42,946 bases of DNA, from positions 1 through 42,946 of the forward strand of contig JBDSIR010000022.1 of the NCBI GenBank assembly GCA_039917855.1, given 5' to 3'. The notes below the pieces were generated by a model, which was not told the origin of the DNA, ran no database searches, and saw only the letters and a program-made list of their open reading frames with translations. Positions 39,295 through 42,946 of the stretch are shown here, one piece after another (within the stretch, counting starts at the first letter, position 1; each line of letters begins with the position of its first letter). A program made the position numbers and the translations under genes. Source of the DNA: CAMLHU01 sp039917855. Lineage in GTDB: Bacteria; Gemmatimonadota; Gemmatimonadetes; Gemmatimonadales; GWC2-71-9.

Positions 39295-40354
39295 GGCGTA
39301 TGCTTCGGCGCTCGGCGACCAGGGAACCGACTACCCCGGCGGCCAGGATCCCTAGCACGACCATCAGCAAGTACAGGTTGAAGTGCCTGCCGAGGGCAAG
39401 CTTCAGCCATTCGGCAAGCAGCATCTTGACCCCGACGACCAGAAGGACGAGAGCGAGGGACACCTTGAGGTACCGGAACCTGTCCACTAAACCGGCCAGA
39501 GCGAAATAGAGCGACCGAAGGCCGAGGATGGCGAAGACGTTGCTGGTAAAGACCAGGAACGGGTCGGCAGTGATCGCAAAGATCGCCGGGATAGAGTCAA
39601 CGGCAAAGATCAGATCGGTGGCTTCGACCATGACGAGTGCCAGCGCCAGCGGGGTGAGGAGCAGCACTCCGGGCCGGGCGTTCTGCACGACCTCATCTGG
39701 CAGCGCGGAGGCACCGGGGACCTCGCCCTCGTACGACTCGGGCGCACCGGCACGCACAATGAAGTGCTCACCGTGGAACCTGGCAGTCACGGGGAAGAAG
39801 CGGCGCGTCAATCGCACCACGATGTTCTTGTCCGGATCGGTGTGCTCTGTCTTGAGGAAGAGCATCTTGATCGCCGTCAGAATCAGGAAGAGCGCAAAGA
39901 CGTACAGGACCCAGTGGTACTCGGCGATCAGCTTCGCCCCAAGGCCGATCATCACACCGCGCATGGCCAATGCGCCCAGGATTCCCCAGAACAGCACGCG
40001 GTGCTGGTAGAGCGGTGGGACCGCGAAAGAGCTGAAGATCATGGAAATCACGAAGATGTTATCCACACTGAGCGACTTCTCGACGACGTAGCCGGTCAGG
40101 TACTTTTCCGTTGCCGTCGCCCCACCGTTCATCAGGCCATCAACAGCGTCGGCGACTGTGCCAAGGCCGAACCACCTACCCTCGTAGGCGAAGTAGACGA
40201 AAACGGCAAAGGCCAGCCCCATGGCGAGCCACACCGCGGACCAGGCCAGGGCTTCCTTCACGCTGACCACGTGGGCTTTGCGGTGAAAGACGCCAAGGTC
40301 GAGCGCCAGCATCAGCAGGACGAGCGCGATGAAGCCAATCCAGGGCCAGATCAA
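39278..40354 (-). CDS. TerC-family integral membrane protein
   Basis: A 358-residue TerC/Alx-type protein with about nine membrane helices. Family signatures are LALDLGVFHRKAHVVSVKEA, LTGYVVEKSLSVDNIFVISM and MVEATDLIFAVDSIPAIFAI, with conserved Asp in the membrane (SVDNIF, FAVDSIPA). Members are tied to metal export (manganese or calcium) and tellurite or pH stress. The start is a TTG at 40354 with AAGGAG about ten bases upstream, 32 bases after the preceding attC. The C-terminus runs into its own attC. A full-length transporter as a cassette is large but not unusual for chromosomal integrons. Confidence 0.94.
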   Translation of the reverse strand: MIWPWIGFIALVLLMLALDLGVFHRKAHVVSVKEALAWSAVWLAMGLAFAVFVYFAYEGRWFGLGTVADAVDGLMNGGATATEKYLTGYVVEKSLSVDNIFVISMIFSSFAVPPLYQHRVLFWGILGALAMRGVMIGLGAKLIAEYHWVLYVFALFLILTAIKMLFLKTEHTDPDKNIVVRLTRRFFPVTARFHGEHFIVRAGAPESYEGEVPGASALPDEVVQNARPGVLLLTPLALALVMVEATDLIFAVDSIPAIFAITADPFLVFTSNVFAILGLRSLYFALAGLVDRFRYLKVSLALVLLVVGVKMLLAEWLKLALGRHFNLYLLMVVLGILAAGVVGSLVAERRSIRRLTSR

Positions 40355-40385
40355 TTGAGGTGTCGCTCCTTCGGGGGTTCGGGCC

Positions 40386-40512
40386 GCCTAACGTCAGGGT
40401 TCTGCTGCGTGGCACTCGCCGAGCGCAGCCCATTGATGCTCGCACGCCAGACTCGCGGATGCAACATCATCATTCCGCCGCACGCCACGGCAGCAGCAAC
40501 CCTTAGTTAGCC
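40386..40512 (-). repeat. attC site (127 bp), non-host type
   Basis: Minus strand: GGCTAAC (40512-40506), AGGGTTGCTGCTG, variable centre, CAGCAGAACCCT, GAC, GTTAGGC (40392-40386). The inner boxes are perfectly complementary apart from one unpaired G, the best-paired site of the set. Confidence 0.88.
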
Positions 40513-40520
40513 GCCCGCAC

Positions 40521-40877
40521 TCATGTCCCGATGACGCCGATGCCGGCTAAGAACAGGACAATGCCAACACAAAGAATCGTTGCGACACACACCCAATACT
40601 TGATAGGGTTCCTGCTCCGGTAGAAATAAAACGTGCCACCCCCACCATGCCCAAGCTGAAATTCACCCGTATATGTGGCGAGTAAGCCGAGGGAAGCGAA
40701 TATTGGAGCAAAAAAGGCAAGCGGAAAGAGTAGCGGCATGTTCCAGCCCCAATCGCCTTTCGAGTACACGGAAAGAGCGATCACCGCCCCAGCGAAGTAG
40801 ACGATCGTGGCGACACGCCACCGTCCTGTGAATCGTTTCGGCGGAGAGTCGTTAGTCTCGCCTTCAGGGTTAGGCAT
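40521..40877 (-). CDS. Hypothetical three-helix membrane protein (118 aa)
   Basis: I do not recognise the family. ATG at 40877 has AAAGG about ten bases upstream; longer starts (40895, 40937) are possible. The polar N-terminus MPNPEGETNDSPPKRFTGRW precedes three hydrophobic segments (VATIVYFAGAVIALSV, MPLLFPLAFFAPIFASLGLL, WVCVATILCVGIVLFLAGIG) with a Gly-rich loop (GHGGGGTFYFYRSRNPIKY) between the second and third. The TGA lies nine bases before its attC. It has lower GC than most of the window, consistent with foreign cassette origin. Confidence 0.75.
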   Translation of the reverse strand: MPNPEGETNDSPPKRFTGRWRVATIVYFAGAVIALSVYSKGDWGWNMPLLFPLAFFAPIFASLGLLATYTGEFQLGHGGGGTFYFYRSRNPIKYWVCVATILCVGIVLFLAGIGVIGT

Positions 40878-41027
40878 CAAATGGTCGCCTTTCATCTTCC
40901 GCCGAATCGACCGCTCGATTAACGCGATCCGCGGCACGGCGATGACGAGGTATGGGAGAAGCGCGGCGGGTCATTGCGCCAATAGGGGTTTCGGTTGCGC
41001 TCGCCAGGTTCCATGTCGACTCAAGCG

Positions 41028-41171
41028 GTCTAACGTCTTGTGCTTTAGCTGCGGCGGGCGAGTCCCGTCACAGAACAATCCTAAATGGTTCCGCAGCGTG
41101 GCCGCGGGGAGTGTTGTGAAGCGGGGAGCCCAGGCCGCGGGCGGCCCGTCAACTGCAAGCGCTGGTTAGGC
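41028..41171 (-). repeat. attC site (144 bp), host type
   Basis: Minus strand: GCCTAAC (41171-41165) containing the TAA stop of the RidA gene, CAGCGCTTGCAGTT, variable centre, CGCCGCAGCTAAAGCACAAG, AC, GTTAGAC (41034-41028). Both outer boxes fit the RYYYAAC/GTTRRRY consensus. Confidence 0.93.
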
Positions 41172-41567
41172 CGCGCCCCCATCATCATCGACCACGGCGT
41201 CAGCTTCGATCTCCAGTAGCCAGTCGGGGTCGATGAAACGTGATACCTGCATGATCGTGTTGACGGGACGAATGTCCCGAAAGAACTCGCCGTGCACCGC
41301 CGCCACCGCCTGCCAGTCGTCAATGCGGGTGAGCAGGATCCGGGTCCGCACGACGTGGCGAAGCGAGGCCCCAGCGCCTTCAAGGGCGGCGGCGATGATT
41401 TCGAAGCAGCGCCGGGCCTGCAGAGCCGCATCCCCCCGGCCGACGGTGCGACCATCGGGCCCGAGCGGCGCGGTGCCGGCAACAGTGACGATCGGTCCCG
41501 CGCGAACCGCCCGTGAGATACCGACCTTGGGTTCGTAGGGACTGCCGCTCGAGACGAGCTTACGCAT
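41166..41567 (-). CDS. RidA/YjgF-family protein (133 aa)
   Basis: A member of the RidA family, which hydrolyses reactive enamine/imine intermediates from amino-acid metabolism. Family features are AVRAGPIVTVAGTAPLGPDG, QARRCFEIIAAALEGAGASL, the Arg in VVRTRILLTRIDDW that binds the substrate carboxylate, and IEADAVVDD near the C-terminus with the conserved Glu. Usual length is about 130, as here. The start ATG has GAGG seven bases upstream and follows the attC end by 30 bases. The TAA is part of the next attC. Confidence 0.9.
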   Translation of the reverse strand: MRKLVSSGSPYEPKVGISRAVRAGPIVTVAGTAPLGPDGRTVGRGDAALQARRCFEIIAAALEGAGASLRHVVRTRILLTRIDDWQAVAAVHGEFFRDIRPVNTIMQVSRFIDPDWLLEIEADAVVDDDGGAA

Positions 41568-41596
41568 GCTGGAGCCTCAAAAAAGGGACCGGCGCG

Positions 41597-41762
41597 CCCT
41601 AACGTCTTGCGCTTTAGCTGCGGCGGGCGGATCCCGCCACAGAGTCAACTCAATTGGTTCCGCTGCTTGGCCTCTTGGAGGCCGACCTTACACGGAGCCC
41701 TAGCCGCGGAGCAGAGCCTGCCCTGAGCGTAGCGAAGGGACAGCTACAAGCGCAGGTTAGGT
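41597..41762 (-). repeat. attC site (166 bp), host type
   Basis: Minus strand: ACCTAAC (41762-41756) containing the TAA stop of the toxin gene, CTGCGCTTGTAGCTG, long centre, CGCCGCAGCTAAAGCGCAAG, AC, GTTAGGG (41603-41597). The centre includes a dispersed CCTGAGCGTAGCGAAGG element on the plus strand (41722-41738). Confidence 0.92.
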
Positions 41763-42053
41763 GACCCGAAGTGTCCCGGGACCTTCCTGCCGCATATGGA
41801 CGACGGCAAGAACCTCGACTTGAGCGCCGTGCACTTCGTAGACGATGCGGTAGGGCTGTTCAAAGACTTCCCGTGCGCCACTTCCCCGGTCCTCAGGCAC
41901 CGGCCGCCCTGAATCAGGAAACGCCTCCAGTGGCCCGACCCGGGCATGGAGGCGATCGATCATGTTGGCTGCGTATGGGGGCGAGTTCTCGGCGATGTAG
42001 GCGTAGATCGCCTGAAGCTGGCCGATCGCCCTGTTCGACCAAATGACCTTCAC
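41757..42053 (-). CDS. ParE/RelE-family toxin
   Basis: A 98-residue ParE-type toxin: WSNRAIGQLQAIYAYIAENS, then ANMIDRLHARVGPLEAFPDS, GRPVPEDRGSGAREVFEQPY and RIVYEVHGAQVEVLAVVHMR with the conserved C-terminal Arg. ParE members usually poison gyrase; RelE members cut mRNA on ribosomes. The length and FPDSGR...YRIVY pattern fit ParE better. The GTG at 42053 overlaps the antitoxin stop (GTGA). Toxin-antitoxin cassettes are known to stabilise large integron arrays. Confidence 0.9.
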   Translation of the reverse strand: MKVIWSNRAIGQLQAIYAYIAENSPPYAANMIDRLHARVGPLEAFPDSGRPVPEDRGSGAREVFEQPYRIVYEVHGAQVEVLAVVHMRQEGPGTLRVT

Positions 42054-42244
42054 CGACGGCCGCCGAGGACCTTGGCGAGGACTTCGTCGTGTGGCACTAC
42101 CCGTCCGGCCTCGATATCGGCGCGTCCCTGCTCGATGGCCTGCCGAACATAGACCTCGTACATCACGTCATCCCAGCTCGCCGTCTCTGGGAGCTGGTCG
42201 ATCAGGCGCTTGGCTTCGGTCTTGACGCTGGTGTTCGGGGCCAT
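42050..42244 (-). CDS. Antitoxin of the ParE-type pair (64 aa)
   Basis: A 64-residue acidic helical protein: VKTEAKRLIDQLPETASWDD then VMYEVYVRQAIEQGRADIEA and GRVVPHDEVLAKVLGGRR. The IEQGRADIEAGRVV.HDEV..KV ending is shared by many ParD/RelB-like antitoxins that partner ParE toxins. GAGG stands six bases before the ATG, and the gene begins 71 bases after the attC end. It is co-translated with the toxin through a 4-base overlap. Confidence 0.88.
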   Translation of the reverse strand: MAPNTSVKTEAKRLIDQLPETASWDDVMYEVYVRQAIEQGRADIEAGRVVPHDEVLAKVLGGRR

Positions 42245-42314
42245 GCGAACCTCGGGATGGGGCCTGCCTCAATATGGGGCTAACCCTGGGTGGATTCCAG
42301 TCACCAGTGGGGCC

Positions 42315-42460
42315 ACCCAACGTCTTGAGCTTTAGCTGCGGCGAGCGGATCCCGCCACAGTCGCTGCGGCGCGTGGGCGCTGCGGCGGTGAACAGCTGTC
42401 TACTCTTTCAGCGCCCCAGCGCCCCAGCGCCGCGCTGACAGCTACAACCGCAGGTTAGGT
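42315..42460 (-). repeat. attC site (146 bp), host type
   Basis: Minus strand: ACCTAAC (42460-42454), CTGCGGTTGTAGCTGTC, centre, CTCGCCGCAGCTAAAGCTCA, AGAC, GTTGGGT (42321-42315). Both outer boxes fit the consensus. The centre contains a three-unit 8-base repeat (42409-42432). Confidence 0.92.
42409..42432. repeat. 3 x 8-bp repeat (CAGCGCCC) inside attC
   Basis: CAGCGCCC, CAGCGCCC and CAGCGCCG in tandem in the variable centre of the attC. The reverse complement is GGGCGCTG, similar to the linker repeat at 18737-18768. Confidence 0.8.
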
Positions 42461-42470
42461 AGCACTGGCG

Positions 42471-42899
42471 TCAGAAGCTTTGAGAAATCGTGATGATCTG
42501 CGACCGCATTCGCACGGGCGGTGCGCCGCTTACAGCAAGCGCCGCGACTATGTAGACCTCGGTGCCTGGGGCCCACTTCGGCCCGCCGTGCGCTACCCAT
42601 TCGCCGGCTCCGATCGAATCCGGAGCTGCGCGCCACACATCCTCACCTTGCACCACCCACATCTGTGTGACAGCAAGGGGTAGTGTTGTTCCCAGCGTCG
42701 TGACGCTCGCGTCGAGGGAGTCGCCACCAGGCTCGCTCCCCGGTTGGAAGTCTCGATTGGCGAATGCCGCGATCCGGATGGTATCGCTTGCAACCACAAG
42801 CGCAGTGGGTGTGTCGCGGAGCGAATCAAGGAGCGTCGGCTCGTCTCCGCACGCCAAAAGAGCGGACGCGACTATCGTTGCCAGTATGGTGCGATGCAT
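42471..42899 (-). CDS. Putative lipoprotein (142 aa), cassette-borne
   Basis: A lipoprotein signal (MHRTILATIVASALLACGDE) with a lipobox ending in LLAC precedes a mature domain of mainly beta character (TPTALVVASDTIRIAAFANR, TTLPLAVTQMWVVQGEDVWR, EVYIVAALAVSGAPPVRMRS). The family is not recognised. A GGGAGGG lies a few bases upstream of ATG 42899; the preceding GTG is an alternative. The start is 19 bases after an attC end and the stop is 11 bases before the next attC, so it is a complete cassette. Confidence 0.82.
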   Translation of the reverse strand: MHRTILATIVASALLACGDEPTLLDSLRDTPTALVVASDTIRIAAFANRDFQPGSEPGGDSLDASVTTLGTTLPLAVTQMWVVQGEDVWRAAPDSIGAGEWVAHGGPKWAPGTEVYIVAALAVSGAPPVRMRSQIITISQSF

Positions 42900-42917
42900 C
42901 ACAGCCCTCCCAGTGCG

Positions 42918-42946
42918 ACCTAACGTCTGGCGCTTTAGCTGCGGCG
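42918..42946 (-). repeat. attC site, partial at window edge
   Basis: The minus strand ends in CGCCGCAGCTAAAGCGCCAG then AC and GTTAGGT (42924-42918), the right end of a host-type attC. The rest lies beyond the window, so the array continues to the right. Confidence 0.88.

Larger units (their letters stand above)
35625..42946 (-). mobile_element. Integron gene-cassette array (distal part, no integrase in window)
   Basis: About eleven minus-strand cassettes, each one gene or a gene pair followed by an attC-like site. Well-formed sites occur at 42315-42460, 41597-41762, 41028-41171, 40386-40512, 39229-39294, 38179-38253, 36397-36481 and 35957-36071. One is cut by the right edge (42918 onward), and decayed ones lie near 37310, 36922 and 35625. 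Genes stop at or next to the RYYYAAC box and start shortly after GTTRRRY, the normal cassette layout. No intI or attI is seen. By orientation they should lie to the right of this window, unless the array is an integrase-less attC cluster (CALIN). Confidence 0.88.

Noticed and set aside
1..42946. CRISPR arrays, tRNA or rRNA genes
   Set aside because: No direct repeats with regular unique spacers and no cloverleaf or rRNA core sequences were noticed by eye. The attC series differs from CRISPR in spacing, internal symmetry and intervening genes.

Overview
The window is GC-rich and almost wholly coded on the minus strand. Dense serine/threonine protein kinases carrying C-terminal PD40/WD40-like propellers, together with the general gene style, suggest a Gemmatimonadota-type soil bacterium. 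That is an inference from gene content; there is no rRNA or marker gene to confirm it.

Region 1 (1-22303) is a tandem array of eight membrane-anchored Hanks-type kinases: seven complete and one running off the left edge. They are joined mostly by 4-base ATGA/GTGA stop/start overlaps, so the array probably reads as one long translationally coupled operon from about 22.3 kb leftwards. A PP2C-type phosphatase sits inside it. Two toxin-antitoxin-like pairs interrupt it: a nucleotidyltransferase with a small helical partner, and a PIN/RHH VapBC pair. Each pair directly follows a broken kinase 5' end that stops at or just after the DRYRIE motif. Four of the kinases carry 8-base tandem repeats in the linker between kinase domain and membrane segment.

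Region 2 (22.6-26.8 kb) is a two-component cluster: hybrid histidine kinase, DivK/CheY-like receiver, and NarL-type regulator. A possible tiny membrane-protein gene follows on the plus strand. Region 3 (26.8-35.6 kb) is mixed housekeeping and envelope: an exported protein, a flavodoxin-fold reductase, an OmpA-type lipoprotein, an outer-membrane barrel, a bifunctional formiminotransferase-cyclodeaminase, HicB with a decayed HicA, a two-domain ice-binding lipoprotein behind a 4 x 20-bp repeat array, and two small proteins.

Region 4 (about 35.6 kb to the right edge) is the main discovery. It is an integron gene-cassette array with no integrase in view. About eleven one- or two-gene cassettes, all on the minus strand, are separated by attC-like sites (RYYYAAC ... 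GTTRRRY with paired inner boxes). Cargo includes a lipoprotein, a ParDE-type toxin-antitoxin, RidA, a TerC-family protein, a membrane GGDEF diguanylate cyclase, a DUF1801 protein and several small membrane or unknown proteins. attC sites are well formed at the right and increasingly decayed at the left. This polarity predicts that attI and the integrase, if still present, lie beyond the right edge.
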